Shown: in pieces, positions 43,974-53,038 of the stretch
Layout of the letters: each line of letters begins with the position of its first letter
Numbering within the stretch: position 1 is the stretch's first letter
DNA from: Actinospica robiniae DSM 44927
GTDB lineage: Bacteria > Actinomycetota > Actinomycetes > Streptomycetales > Catenulisporaceae
DNA: 64,000 nt
Assembly (NCBI RefSeq): GCF_000504285.1
Contig: NZ_KI632511.1
Coordinates: 7,050,154-7,114,153 of the forward strand
Direction: 5' to 3'
The notes under the pieces: model-generated
Seen by the model: the letters and a program-made list of their open reading frames with translations, nothing else
Databases searched by the model: none
Told to the model about the DNA's origin: nothing
Made by a program: the position numbers and the translations under genes

Positions 43974-44825
43974 ATGGAACTGCACGTCGGCTGCGCGATG
44001 TGGACGCACCCGGCCTGGCCGGGTCGATACCTGCCGCAGCCGCTGCCGCCGCGCGAGCGCCTGCGCACGTACGGTAGCTGGTGCAATGCCGTTGAAGGCA
44101 ACACGACGTTCTACGCCGTCCCGTCTCCGGCCACAGTCTCCTCGTGGGTCGAGCAGACGCGGCCCGACTTCCGGTTCCTGCTCAAGCTTCCCCGGCTGAT
44201 CACGCACGAGCGCCGTCTCATCGACGTGCGCGAACCGGTGGCCGCGTTCGTGAACACGATCGCGCCGCTCGGCCCGCGTATCCACGCCCTGTGGATCCAG
44301 CTCCCGCCGTCGTTCGTCCCCGCCCAACTCGATACGCTCAGCGTCTTCCTGCGCAGCCTGCCACGGTCGTACCGGTACGCCGTGGAGGTGCGTCACCGGG
44401 CGTTCTTCGAGGATCCGCGCTGGGAGCGGGCGTTGGAGGAGTTGCTTGGTGAGCACGAAGCCGAGTGGGTGCCGTTCGACACGACGGCACTGTTCGCCGA
44501 ACCCCCCTCGACCGCCGACGAAGTCGAGGCCTGGGCGAAGAAACCGCGCCTGCCTCGGCGCACCCGTGCGCTGACCCGCTACCCGGTCGTGCGCTACATC
44601 GGTCGCGACGACGCGGAAGCCACCGCTCGCGGCTGGACGCCGTGGCTCGACACGGTCGTGCAGTGGCTGGCAGAGGGCCGCACGCCGACAGTGTTCGTAC
44701 ACACTCCGGACAACGTCGACGCCATCGCACTCGCCCGCCGCTTCCACGACGAGGTGCGCGCCCGCGTGCCCGAGCTGGCACCGCTGAGCGAACCGATCCC
44801 GGTCGGGCCGCCGACCTTGTTCTGA
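43974..44825 (+). CDS. DUF72 (YecE-type) TIM-barrel protein
   Basis: 283 residues. Recognised by VGCAMWTHPAWPGRYLP at the start, GSWCNAVEGNTTFYAVPSPATVSSWVEQTRPDFRFLLKLPRLITHERRL, EVRHRAF, and the C-terminal YFIHTPDN-like FVHTPDNVDA. The family has a TIM-barrel fold; a nuclease or iron-linked role has been suggested but is not settled. Leaderless from ATG 43974, divergent from the sensor kinase. Followed by a palindrome-rich interval. Confidence 0.88.
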   Translation: MELHVGCAMWTHPAWPGRYLPQPLPPRERLRTYGSWCNAVEGNTTFYAVPSPATVSSWVEQTRPDFRFLLKLPRLITHERRLIDVREPVAAFVNTIAPLGPRIHALWIQLPPSFVPAQLDTLSVFLRSLPRSYRYAVEVRHRAFFEDPRWERALEELLGEHEAEWVPFDTTALFAEPPSTADEVEAWAKKPRLPRRTRALTRYPVVRYIGRDDAEATARGWTPWLDTVVQWLAEGRTPTVFVHTPDNVDAIALARRFHDEVRARVPELAPLSEPIPVGPPTLF

Positions 44826-44988
44826 ATAGGGCTTAAACAGGATACGAGTATCCGATTTCACATACGTCGCTCGCGAGCATTATTCACGCTGCTTGAAATC
44901 AAGCTCGATCCCCCTCCATGCAACGTGGTTGTAACCTAGCGGGCTCCCTCAAGCAGCCTAGATCGCGACGCATTCGGGGCCCGGACTC

Positions 44989-44999
44989 CGAAAATTTCG
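44989..44999. promoter_or_regulatory. Xylanase-type operator candidate CGAAA-A-TTTCG
   Basis: Perfect 5-1-5 inverted repeat about 250 bp before the xylanase start. CGAAA/TTTCG repeats have been reported in xylanase promoters of Streptomyces; the assignment here is by resemblance. Confidence 0.5.
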
Positions 45000-45127
45000 A
45001 AGCTCGTCCGGAATCATATCAATTTTTTGTCTCTTTCCTCCGGCTTGCTCCCATCTTCGCTTATCGGCTCTGCTCACAACCATCGCTCCAGCATCAGCGA
45101 TAACAAGACAGGGTGTCGCGGAATCTC

Positions 45128-45137
45128 GAAACTTTTC
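45128..45137. promoter_or_regulatory. Second GAAA/TTTC inverted repeat next to the xylanase promoter
   Basis: GAAA-CT-TTTC, ending 9 bp before the TTGACA box, so a repressor bound here would hinder RNA polymerase. Confidence 0.5.
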
Positions 45138-45146
45138 CGAAAGCAA

Positions 45147-45175
45147 TTGACAGCTCTGTTCGGCGATCCAACACT
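45147..45175 (+). promoter_or_regulatory. Promoter of the xylanase gene (TTGACA-17-AACACT)
   Basis: Consensus -35 TTGACA at 45147-45152 and a 17-bp spacer to AACACT at 45170-45175. It would give a leader of about 65 nt containing the AGGAGG ribosome-binding site at 45233-45238. Confidence 0.55.
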
Positions 45176-45247
45176 GCGCGTTAAGCCGACCGGCCCTTCC
45201 CCGGGCGACTGCGCAAGACCCCTCTAGCCATCAGGAGGCGCACGCAC

Positions 45248-46285
45248 GTGCACACCCACCTAAGTCTCCCTCGCTCACGAGGCGGCAGCCGGCTGCGGCT
45301 GTTGCTCGGCCTCGTCGTGGCCACGGTCACGGCCATCGTCGTGCCCTGCGGTGCTGCATCCGCGGCTACGAGCATCTGCTCCAGCCAGACCGGCACGAAC
45401 AGCGGCTACTACTACCAGATGTGGACCAACGGCCAGGGTTCGGCCTGCATGACGCTCAACTCCGGCAACAGCTACTCCACCACGTGGAGCGGCGTCGGCG
45501 ACTTCGTCGACGGCGTGGGCTGGAACCCCGGCAGCAGCCACACGGTCAGCTTCAACGCCAGCCTCAACGCCTCCGGCGGAACCACGCTAGTCTCGCTCTA
45601 CGGTTGGTCGACCAACCCGCTGGTCGAGTACTACGTGGAAGAGGACTACACCGGGTCGCCCAACACGGCCGGCACCTACATGGGCCAGGTCTCAAGTGAC
45701 GGCGGCACGTACAACATCTACGAGCACCAGCAGGTCAACCAGCCCTCCATCCAGGGCACGACGACCTTCGAGCAGTACCTGGCGATCCGCACCTCGCCGA
45801 CCAGCAGCGGCACGATCACCATGCAGAACTTCATCAACGCCTGGTCCAGCCACGGCATGAACCTCGGCTCGATGAACTATCAGATCCTCGCCACCGAGGC
45901 CTGGGGCGGCGGTAGCGGAAGCGACAGCGTCACCGTGAACACCGGCGGCAGCTCAGGCGGCGGCGGTGGCGGCGGCACCGGCGGTGGGGGTGGCGGCACC
46001 GGCGGCGGTGGCGGCTCCAGCGGCTGCACCGCGACGCTGTCGGCCGGATCCACCGGCAGCAACTGGTACAACCTCAACGTCAACGTCACCGGTTCGAACA
46101 CCTGGACCGTGACCATGAAGATGGTCTCGCCGTCGGTCGTCTACTCGACCTGGAACGTCGCGGCCACCTGGCCGAGCCAATACGTGATGACCGCCAAACC
46201 CAATGGGAGCGGCAACAGTTGGGGCGTGACGATCTCCACGAACGGCACATGGACGTGGCCATCGGTCTCCTGTAGCACGTCCTAG
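45248..46285 (+). CDS. Secreted GH11 endo-1,4-beta-xylanase with C-terminal CBM2
   Basis: 345 residues. Signal peptide to about ASA|ATS (40). GH11 jelly-roll at 42-230: GYYYQMWTNGQGSACMTLNSGNSYSTTW, catalytic nucleophile E127 in PLVEYYV and acid/base E217 in ILATEAW. Then a poly-Gly linker (about 232-260) and a family 2 carbohydrate-binding module with bounding cysteines (SSGCTATL...VSCSTS) and tryptophans for cellulose or xylan binding. AGGAGG lies 9 nt before GTG 45248. Degrades xylan outside the cell. The linker is unusually pure glycine. Regulated by the palindromes upstream, if they are functional. Confidence 0.93.
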   Translation: MHTHLSLPRSRGGSRLRLLLGLVVATVTAIVVPCGAASAATSICSSQTGTNSGYYYQMWTNGQGSACMTLNSGNSYSTTWSGVGDFVDGVGWNPGSSHTVSFNASLNASGGTTLVSLYGWSTNPLVEYYVEEDYTGSPNTAGTYMGQVSSDGGTYNIYEHQQVNQPSIQGTTTFEQYLAIRTSPTSSGTITMQNFINAWSSHGMNLGSMNYQILATEAWGGGSGSDSVTVNTGGSSGGGGGGGTGGGGGGTGGGGGSSGCTATLSAGSTGSNWYNLNVNVTGSNTWTVTMKMVSPSVVYSTWNVAATWPSQYVMTAKPNGSGNSWGVTISTNGTWTWPSVSCSTS

Positions 46286-46303
46286 CGGCAAGCGATGCAT
46301 CAG

Positions 46304-46352
46304 GCCCCTGCGGTCGAGCAGTACGTCGTCAGACGTCCTCGTCCGCAGGGGC
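46304..46352. terminator. Hairpin between the xylanase and SARP genes
   Basis: GCCCCTGCGG and CCGCAGGGGC form a 10-bp stem; a small ACGT/ACGT stem lies in the loop. Situated between two convergent stops and able to serve both. Confidence 0.65.
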
Positions 46353-46376
46353 GCACGCGCTGAGTGGGGTCGGGTT

Positions 46377-49300
46377 CTAGCTCGGGTTCGGGCTCGGCGG
46401 TGAGACGAGGTATCGCTCGGTCTCGGCCACGTCGAGCGCGGATCCCATACGCCGGTACAGCGCGATCGCCTCCCGCACATGTGCGGCCCCTGATTCCCGG
46501 TCGCCGGTCTCGAGTTCGCACCGGCCGAGTCCGACCAGCGCGGCAGCCTCTTCGCGTGGATGGCGAGTCTCGCGAGCGGACTCGAGGACTTCGCGGTAGA
46601 GCGACAGAGCGGCGGCGGCACCGTCACGAACGTGCGCCAAGACGCAGAGGCCGACCTGGGCCTCAACGCGACAGGTGTGATAACCGCCGTGTCCGCCGGC
46701 CTTGAGGCTCAGGCGCAGCTGCTCGTCCGCGGCCGAGAGCTCGCCTCGGGCGATGTGTGCATAGCCCAGGCTCATCCGCACGAAGCTCTGGGCATACAGC
46801 TGTCCGGAATCGAGGGCGAGGCGTAGTGCGCCGCCCAACTTGGCCATCGCCGCGTCGGGATCGCCGAGCTTGAGATCGATTCGGGCGAGCTCCCCGTACG
46901 CGTAGCTCATGCCGAGCGCGAAGCCCAGCTCCGTGAACTCCTGCAGGGCCTTCTCCAGATACTCCGAGGCCTCGGCGTATTGGCCGCGCAGCATCCGTAG
47001 CCGCCCGAACTCTTGGATGACGCCCGCGGTCGACCGACGCGAGCCGCGAAAGGCCTCGAGCGCTTCGGTGAGCGCCGGCTCGATCTCATCGAACCTTCCG
47101 AGGAAGTAGAAGGCGTGACTGAGGCTGAAGAGCGCGAACCCTCGCAGGGCTGGCTGCCCGGCTTCGCGGGCGTGGTCCATCAGCATCTCGGCGTATTTCA
47201 CGCCCTCTTCGATCCGGCCGGTCTGATTGGCGATGACGGCGAGAGAGTGGAGGACGGGCGCTGCGTCGGCCGGCCTGACCTCGCGGTAGATCTTCAGTGA
47301 TTGATAGGCATAGTCCAACGCGAGCGAGCTCTCTGTTGATACGAAGGCCCAGCTCAAACTCTGCAGAACCTGAGCCTCGCCCAGCCGATTGCCCGACTTG
47401 CGATGGATCTCCAGCGCACGGTTCAGGAAGACGATCGCATCGTCCTGCTTCCCCACGTCGCTGCACGCGCTCCCCAGATCGCGTAGTGCGCAGGCCTCGC
47501 TTTCGGTGTCATCGAAGCGATTGGCGAGCTCCACCGTCTTGAGTAGGAGGTCTGCGGTTACATCCCAGGGTCCGTTGCGACGCAGATACGGGGCCAGGTT
47601 TGCCGAGAGCTCGATTTTCCGTTGCCCATCCAGCGCTTCGTGATTGAAGGCGGCGATGAGGTTCTCGCGCTCGGCTTCGAACCAGGTCTTTGCGTCATTC
47701 GAGTCTTCGACGCCGTATGCCCTGCTAGTGACACGCCTCGGTCCCGGAACCCCGTGGAGCCATAGTTCGTGCGCTGCGCTCGCCGTCTCCACGTAGTAGT
47801 CCAGCAGGCGACTCCGCGCGTCTTCGAGCTCCGTGTCGACCTCGCCCGCTCTGGAGCGGGCATAGGCCCTCAGCAGGTCGTGCAGGTGATACCGACCCGC
47901 TGCGTGCTGAATAAGGAGGCTGTGATCGAGGAGAGAGTCGAGCTGTCGCTCTGCTTCCGCCACGTCCGTGTCCTGCAGGGCCGCCGCGGCGAGCGCGTCG
48001 AAGTCCGGGCCCGGTACGAGACCGAGTCGGGTGAAGAGTTGCTGCTGGTCCGCCGGCAGCACCGCGAGAGAGGAGGCGAAGACACGGGTGATGTCCCGGT
48101 CTTCGTCCTTGAGCAGTGCGAGCGGGTCGCCGTCGGCGCGCAACGACGCCATCAGCGACTCCGGGCTGAGCAACGGCCGGTGGCGCAGACGAGCGCCGAT
48201 GATCCTGATCGCCAGCGGGAGCCGCCCGCACCATTGCGTGAGCTGCCGGGCGGCCGGGTCGTCCGCGTCGACGCGCCCGGGCCCGGCCGCGTTGGCCAGC
48301 AGCGCGAGCGCTTCGTCCGGCGGCAGCGCGTCGAGCCGGAGGAAGTCCGCGTCGTCGAGCGCGGTGAGCTGGTTGCGGCTGGTCACGATGACCAGGCAGT
48401 CGGGCTCGGCCGGAATCAGTGGTTTGATCTGCGCCGGATCGCGCGCGTTGTCCAGCACGACAAGGGTTTTCGTGCCGGCCAAGCGCGAGCGATAGAACGC
48501 CGCGCGTTCCCCCGGCTCCTGCGGGATGGCCTTGGCCTCCACGCCGATGGAGCGCAGCAGGTAGTCGAGCGCGTCCTGAGAACTGACCGGACTGAGGTCG
48601 GCGGAGTGGCCGTGCAGGTCGATGAAAAGCTGGCCGTCCGGATAATGCGCAGTCAGGCTGTGGGCGGCACGTACGGCCAGTGTCGTCTTCCCGATACCGC
48701 CCATGCCGTTGATCGCGGAGACGACGACGGTCGGAGTCGCGGCGTTCTTCCCACGGGCCGTGGCGATCAGAGCCTCAAGCTCCGCCTCGCGGCCGGTGAA
48801 CGCCCTCGTGTCCGGCGGCAGTTGCCGTGTCGGAACGCGTCCCGGGAGCCGCACCGCAGCGGGCTGTCCGGCCGACGGTTGCGGCGCAAGGGAGAGCGTG
48901 GCGTCAGATTGCAGGAGCCTGTCGTGCAGGTCGCGCACGTTCTCGCTGGGCTCGACTCCGAACTCCTCGGCGACGGCATGACGTAAGTTGCGGTAGACGT
49001 CGAGGGCCTCGGCTTGGCGCCCGGCGCGGTACAAGGCGAGCATGAGCTGGCCGTGGAACGCCTCGCGCCAAGGGTGCAGATCAATCAGGGTACGTAGTTC
49101 GCCGATGACCTGGTCGTGCCGGGCCAGGTGCAGGTCGGCTTCGATCCGCCCCTGAATGGCCAGAATCCGCTCCTCGCCGAGTTGGTGGACAGCGGCCGAG
49201 GAATGCAGAGCAGGCACGTCGGCCAGCGGTTCGCCGCGCCACAGCGCAAGCGCCGCGGCGTACTCCTGCGCGGATGCGGCCCAATCGCCGCTGCGGGCAG

Positions 49301-49631
49301 CTTCCGCGGCGGCGGCGCGGCGCTCGGCGAAGACGGCGATGTCGAGCTCGCCATGTTCGACATCGATGATGTAGCCGGGTGGCACGGCCCTGATCCGGCC
49401 GGCGTCCGGGCCGAGCGCCTGGCGCAGGCGCATCAACTGGTTGTAGAGCGAGGTGGTGGCCGAGACGCTGGGCCGATCCCCCCACAGTACGTCGGCCAGC
49501 TCGTCCGCCGAGACGACCTCGTTAGCGCGCAGCAGCAAGGCCGCCAGGAGCGTACGCCGCAGTGTCCCGTTGATCTCGAGCGGCCCCGCCGCGCCGCCCA
49601 CCCCGATCGGCCCAAGCAATGCGAACTGCAC
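46377..49631 (-). CDS. AfsR-like SARP regulator: winged helix-BTAD-NB-ARC-TPR, with a TTA codon
   Basis: 1084 residues. OmpR-type DNA-binding domain at 1-95 (VQFALLGPIGVGG...ADELADVLWGDRP...PPGYIIDV), bacterial transcriptional activation domain at about 100-245, NB-ARC ATPase with P-loop NGMGGIGKTTLA near 308 and a Walker B-like region TLVVLDNARD, then about ten tetratricopeptide repeats (700-1080). AfsR-type proteins activate secondary metabolism genes. GTG 49631 has GGAGGG 7 nt upstream; the 27 codons before it are ignored. Codon 216 is TTA (48984-48986), which in Streptomyces would put synthesis under bldA control. No biosynthetic cluster adjoins it, so its targets are probably elsewhere. 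Confidence 0.92.
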   Translation of the reverse strand: MQFALLGPIGVGGAAGPLEINGTLRRTLLAALLLRANEVVSADELADVLWGDRPSVSATTSLYNQLMRLRQALGPDAGRIRAVPPGYIIDVEHGELDIAVFAERRAAAAEAARSGDWAASAQEYAAALALWRGEPLADVPALHSSAAVHQLGEERILAIQGRIEADLHLARHDQVIGELRTLIDLHPWREAFHGQLMLALYRAGRQAEALDVYRNLRHAVAEEFGVEPSENVRDLHDRLLQSDATLSLAPQPSAGQPAAVRLPGRVPTRQLPPDTRAFTGREAELEALIATARGKNAATPTVVVSAINGMGGIGKTTLAVRAAHSLTAHYPDGQLFIDLHGHSADLSPVSSQDALDYLLRSIGVEAKAIPQEPGERAAFYRSRLAGTKTLVVLDNARDPAQIKPLIPAEPDCLVIVTSRNQLTALDDADFLRLDALPPDEALALLANAAGPGRVDADDPAARQLTQWCGRLPLAIRIIGARLRHRPLLSPESLMASLRADGDPLALLKDEDRDITRVFASSLAVLPADQQQLFTRLGLVPGPDFDALAAAALQDTDVAEAERQLDSLLDHSLLIQHAAGRYHLHDLLRAYARSRAGEVDTELEDARSRLLDYYVETASAAHELWLHGVPGPRRVTSRAYGVEDSNDAKTWFEAERENLIAAFNHEALDGQRKIELSANLAPYLRRNGPWDVTADLLLKTVELANRFDDTESEACALRDLGSACSDVGKQDDAIVFLNRALEIHRKSGNRLGEAQVLQSLSWAFVSTESSLALDYAYQSLKIYREVRPADAAPVLHSLAVIANQTGRIEEGVKYAEMLMDHAREAGQPALRGFALFSLSHAFYFLGRFDEIEPALTEALEAFRGSRRSTAGVIQEFGRLRMLRGQYAEASEYLEKALQEFTELGFALGMSYAYGELARIDLKLGDPDAAMAKLGGALRLALDSGQLYAQSFVRMSLGYAHIARGELSAADEQLRLSLKAGGHGGYHTCRVEAQVGLCVLAHVRDGAAAALSLYREVLESARETRHPREEAAALVGLGRCELETGDRESGAAHVREAIALYRRMGSALDVAETERYLVSPPSPNPS

Positions 49632-49820
49632 GAACGACCCTCCACACACCACCCCGCGCATCACGGCCAGCGTGCTGCTGCGGCTGCCGCGGCGTCGCGG
49701 GCTGTGACTCACCCGAAACGCTGCGACAAGCGATGCTAGCGGCGGTCAGGCGCGAGCGGAATGACTGTCCGGTCACACTCCGCAGTGAGATTCGGCCATG
49801 CTGGGCGGCTGCAACTGCGC

Positions 49821-50237
49821 TCAACGAATGAGCTGGCGCAACATGTCCTGAGTCGGTGGGTCGGTTGAGTACACGACGGTTCCACACATCGCTCGGGTGA
49901 GGAGCACCGTGTAGGCGTTGCGCACGGATGTCGCGAAGTCCTCGCTGGATTTGCTCTTGGACTTCAGCTTGCGGTCGCGACTGGCTTCGCGCACTGCCTG
50001 CCAGGCTCCATCGCGCCACACAAGGTCGTCCCCGACGATGACCCCGGCCCAGTCGTACTCCAAGCCTTGCGCCGTGTAGACGCAGCCCAACTGCTCGAAG
50101 CCGCCCGGAGTCGTGGCCCACAGCAGGCTGGGCGGCACGTCTCCGCGCCTGGTGAGCGACTTCGCGTTCCACGGCCGGTGCCAACCGCCGATCTTGACGT
50201 CGTTCACCAATGTGCCGTCTGCACGGACAGCGACCAT
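49821..50237 (-). pseudogene. C-terminal part of the nuclease-DUF2075 protein, separated by a frameshift
   Basis: In the -1 frame relative to the preceding part. The translation ADGTLVNDVKIGGWHRPWNAKS...TPGGFEQLGCVYTAQGLEYDWAGVIVGDDLVWRDG...VRNAYTVLLTRAMCGTVVYSTDP continues the DUF2075/helicase C-terminal domain without loss, including the YTAQGLEYDWAGVI and LLTRAM blocks. It has no start of its own with a ribosome-binding site. Joined to 50204-51691 by one missing base near 50225. Either a recent pseudogene, an error in the sequence, or a frameshifted translation product. Confidence 0.8.
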
Positions 50238-51691
50238 TTCCAGCAGAATCCGGCGGCCATCCGAGCGGTGCGTCCCTCGGAGATCCGCGCGCGAAGCAGC
50301 TCTTCCATCTGCGCGGGGGACTCGGCGAGCACCAGCCCGAAGGGGTCCTCGCCGGCCCAGTGCAGCGGCGTCGGATCGGCGCGGCCGAGCAGTCGCTTGA
50401 CCCAGGTGTCGTAGCTGAGGCTGCCAGCTCCACGCATGGGGCGGCGTAGTACGCGCGAGGAGAGGGAGACGCTGTGGATGTTTCGTGCGTGCTCTTCGAT
50501 CTGCTGGGCCGAGACGATCTCATTCGGCCGAACCCGCTGGTCGTCGTCGATGAAGAAGACGGGGATCCGCGCCCGGCTGAGCACGATGTCGATGGACTCC
50601 TCTCCTTCGCGCATGGTGCCTGCGCTGTTGATGACGGGGAACTGGGTCAGGCGGTGGGCCTCGTCGACGACGATGAGGTCCAGTGACTTCGGTTCGTGGT
50701 TGCCCGCGAGGGAGTTCAGCGTGGTGAAGAGCTTGCCGTAGCCAGGGGAGTTCTTCTGGAACGTCGTCCTGGACGCCGTGCCGCCGGACACGAAGCGGCA
50801 CTGATAGCCCTTCGCCGCGGCCCATCGGAGCAGGTGCACGGCGATGACGCTCTTTCCCGTTCCCGGTCTGCCCTTGACCAGGAAGACATCCTGAGCTGCG
50901 CCGGTCGGACGCTCGAGGGCTGCGGTGATCTCCGTGAAAGCAGTGAGTTGGTCGTCGACCAGGTTGAACGCCCGTCTTCCGGCGAGGATGTCGCCGAAGA
51001 CCTCCTGCAGGGGAGAGGGCGGAAGCACCCTGCTGTTCGCCAGCTGCTCGGCGGCCTTTGCCGCGGCGTTGCCGACGTCGGTGGTGGAGAGGTGCTTGAG
51101 CAGGTTCTCGCGCAGCACGTCCGGTGTAAGGCCGGTGATGACCTTGCTAAACGGACTGGGCGAGTAATGCGTGACCCACTGGTTCGGCGCGCCGTTGAGA
51201 TTGTGCAGGTAGGCCAGCGCGGAGATCGTGACGTACCTGTTCGAGAAGAGCTCGAGATGCTTGATCAGCCGCTGGCGATTATTGTCCACCTGAACGGCTG
51301 GATGTAACTTCGCTTTCTTATATTGGGGAACGCGGACCTTGGTCGGGTCACCGTCCACTCGGTCGACCGTTTCCCATTGCTTCAGCTCGACCGCGACGAA
51401 ACTGGACTCACCGGTCTTCGGGTGGGCTCCAGCGAGCAGTACGTCGATCGGCGCCGGGTCCAGGCCGGTCAACGCCGGGTCGACGTCGTACTCGATGAAC
51501 ATCTGGACGTGGCCGAGCCCGTAGCTCTGCAGATCCTGGGCGAGCTGAGTCACGCTGCGACGCCAAGACCGGACGTCTCCCGGCGATGCGGGCTTGCGAT
51601 TCACGTGCCGCATTCGGTAGTCGGACCGCAGGTTCACCAGGAAGTGCGGATCGCTCGCGATGCTCTGAGCGGTAGCGCGGTGCAGCCACAT
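50204..51691 (-). CDS. PD-(D/E)XK nuclease-like domain fused to DUF2075 ATPase, N-terminal part; TTA codon
   Basis: 495 residues to a premature stop. N-terminal ~140 residues look like a restriction-type nuclease: IDVLLAG...SSFVAVELKQWE supplies the D-ExK pattern. The DUF2075 (Schlafen group-3-like) P-loop ATPase follows: VFLVKGRPGTGKSVIAVHLL (Walker A), LDLIVVDEAHRL (Walker B), FIDDDQRV. It ends in AAGFCWKWS and then leaves frame; the missing end is at 49821-50237. A TTA codon is at 51305-51307 (AKLHPAV). ATG 51691 is a likely start; the frame is open to 51760. Divergent from the MazG-like gene 164 bp away. Related nuclease-ATPases occur in defence islands. Confidence 0.82.
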   Translation of the reverse strand: MWLHRATAQSIASDPHFLVNLRSDYRMRHVNRKPASPGDVRSWRRSVTQLAQDLQSYGLGHVQMFIEYDVDPALTGLDPAPIDVLLAGAHPKTGESSFVAVELKQWETVDRVDGDPTKVRVPQYKKAKLHPAVQVDNNRQRLIKHLELFSNRYVTISALAYLHNLNGAPNQWVTHYSPSPFSKVITGLTPDVLRENLLKHLSTTDVGNAAAKAAEQLANSRVLPPSPLQEVFGDILAGRRAFNLVDDQLTAFTEITAALERPTGAAQDVFLVKGRPGTGKSVIAVHLLRWAAAKGYQCRFVSGGTASRTTFQKNSPGYGKLFTTLNSLAGNHEPKSLDLIVVDEAHRLTQFPVINSAGTMREGEESIDIVLSRARIPVFFIDDDQRVRPNEIVSAQQIEEHARNIHSVSLSSRVLRRPMRGAGSLSYDTWVKRLLGRADPTPLHWAGEDPFGLVLAESPAQMEELLRARISEGRTARMAAGFCWKWSLSVQTAHW

Positions 51692-51855
51692 GGCAGGGGG
51701 ACCTCGGATTACCCGGTCGGACCACCCCGGCCGGAGTGTCGGCGTGAGCCGACAAGGCATGGTCAGACTGCTGATATGAGATGTTGGACCTGCCGAGCGT
51801 ATCAGGAGGCCCCCGCAGTACGCTGCCGAGTTACCCGTGTGGTAGAAAGCCCCTC

Positions 51856-52188
51856 ATGGAGGATTCAGTCTCCGAAATCGACCTGGTCATCGAGCGGCTG
51901 CGGCAGTTTGCCGCGGCGCGTTCCTGGGAGCGTTTCCACACTCCGAAGAATCTCGCCACGGCCCTCGTCGTCGAGTCGGCCGAGCTGGCCGAGATCTTCC
52001 AGTGGCTCACGCCCGAGGAGTCGATCGACGTGATGGCGACAGAGGAAGCAGCGTTCCGGGTTCGTGATGAGATCGCCGACGTCCTGGCCTACCTGCTGCA
52101 GATCGCCGACGTTTGCGGAGTGGACCCCATCGCAGCGCTCAACGCGAAGATCGACCGCAACGAGACGCGGTTCGCGAAGACCACGTGA
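51856..52188 (+). CDS. MazG-like nucleotide pyrophosphohydrolase
   Basis: 110 residues from ATG 51856. All-alpha NTP-pyrophosphatase fold: IERLRQFAAARSWERFHTPKNLATALVVESAELAEIFQWL with the ExxE metal motif and VRDEIADVLAYLLQIADVCGVD with the ExxD motif. Closest in type to the single-domain dCTPase/iMazG group. It hydrolyses dNTPs or NTPs to the monophosphate. Divergent neighbour is the nuclease-DUF2075 gene; together they could deplete nucleotides and cut DNA upon phage attack, or this may be simple house-cleaning. TAGAAA lies 7 nt before the ATG, so it may be leaderless. Confidence 0.88.
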   Translation: MEDSVSEIDLVIERLRQFAAARSWERFHTPKNLATALVVESAELAEIFQWLTPEESIDVMATEEAAFRVRDEIADVLAYLLQIADVCGVDPIAALNAKIDRNETRFAKTT

Positions 52189-52222
52189 GTCGTGCCGTGT
52201 GCCGGTGTAGCCCCGTCGAGCG

Positions 52223-52891
52223 TCAGCTCTCCGCCGTCGCGAGGCCGACTGGGCAGGCCACGCCGGTGCCGCCGAGGCCGCAGTAGCCGTCGGGGTTCTT
52301 CGCGTCGCTGAGGTACTGCTGGTGGTAGTCCTCGGCGTAGTAGAACTCCGTGGCGGGCTCGATCGTGGTGGTGATGCCGCGGTGGCCGGCGGCGGTGAGG
52401 ACCTGCTGGTAGGCGTCGCGGCTGGCTCCGGCGGCGGCCTGCTGGGCGGGGGTCGTGTACTGGATGATCGAGCGGTACTGGGTGCCTGCGTCGTTGCCCT
52501 GGCGGTTGCCCTGGGTCGGGTTGTGGGACTCCCAGAACAGCTTGAGCAGGCTCTCGTAGCTCACTTCCTGGGGGTCGTAGACGACGCGGACGACTTCGGC
52601 GTGGCCGGTGCGGCCGCTGCACACCTCTTCGTAGGTGGGGTTCGGGGTGCTGCCGCCGGCGTAGCCGACGGCGGTGGCGTAGACGTCGTCGTGCCACCAG
52701 AACTTGCGCTCGGCGCCCCAGAAGCAGCCGAAGCCGAAGACGGCCTCCTCGTAGCCTTCGGGAGTGCCCTGGATCTGCGTGCCGAGGACGGTGTGGGTTC
52801 CGGCGAGGCGGAACGGGCGCGCGGGGCGGCCGGGGAGGGCCTCCTCGGCCGTCGGCAGGTGGTTCTTGAAGGGGTTGCCGAAGATGCTCAC
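52223..52891 (-). CDS. msrA: Peptide methionine sulfoxide reductase MsrA
   Basis: 222 residues, longer than the minimal enzyme through an N-terminal ~45-residue extension found in many actinobacterial MsrA proteins. Catalytic Cys56 in GFGCFWGAE; the resolving cysteines are near the C-terminus ([15 protein letters not shown]). Conserved [29 protein letters not shown] and [16 protein letters not shown]. Reduces methionine-S-sulfoxide. GTG 52891 opens [13 protein letters not shown]; the frame continues far upstream as antisense of the gamma-synthase gene and is not used. Divergent from the cystathionine gamma-synthase gene, 159 bp apart. Confidence 0.94.
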   Translation of the reverse strand: MSIFGNPFKNHLPTAEEALPGRPARPFRLAGTHTVLGTQIQGTPEGYEEAVFGFGCFWGAERKFWWHDDVYATAVGYAGGSTPNPTYEEVCSGRTGHAEVVRVVYDPQEVSYESLLKLFWESHNPTQGNRQGNDAGTQYRSIIQYTTPAQQAAAGASRDAYQQVLTAAGHRGITTTIEPATEFYYAEDYHQQYLSDAKNPDGYCGLGGTGVACPVGLATAES

Positions 52892-53038
52892 GCCTGCGTC
52901 AACTGCGGCGTCGGGAGGAATGTTCCGGGCGGGGCGCGCGGGGGACGGCGCCGGCGAGGGTGGGTTGCGTGCGGCGCGCGGGGTGACGCGGAGGGCGCGG
53001 GGTGCGCGGGTTGCGCACCGGGGGCAGGGGGTTCGCAC

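Larger units (their letters stand above)
44826..45247. other. AT-richer regulatory region of the xylanase gene
   Basis: 422 bp without a gene and clearly poorer in GC than its surroundings. It contains four short perfect palindromes: GGATAC-GA-GTATCC (44840-44853), GCTTGA-AA-TCAAGC (44891-44904), CGAAA-A-TTTCG (44989-44999) and GAAA-CT-TTTC (45128-45137), then a TTGACA promoter. The layout suggests control by more than one sugar-responsive repressor. Confidence 0.6.
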
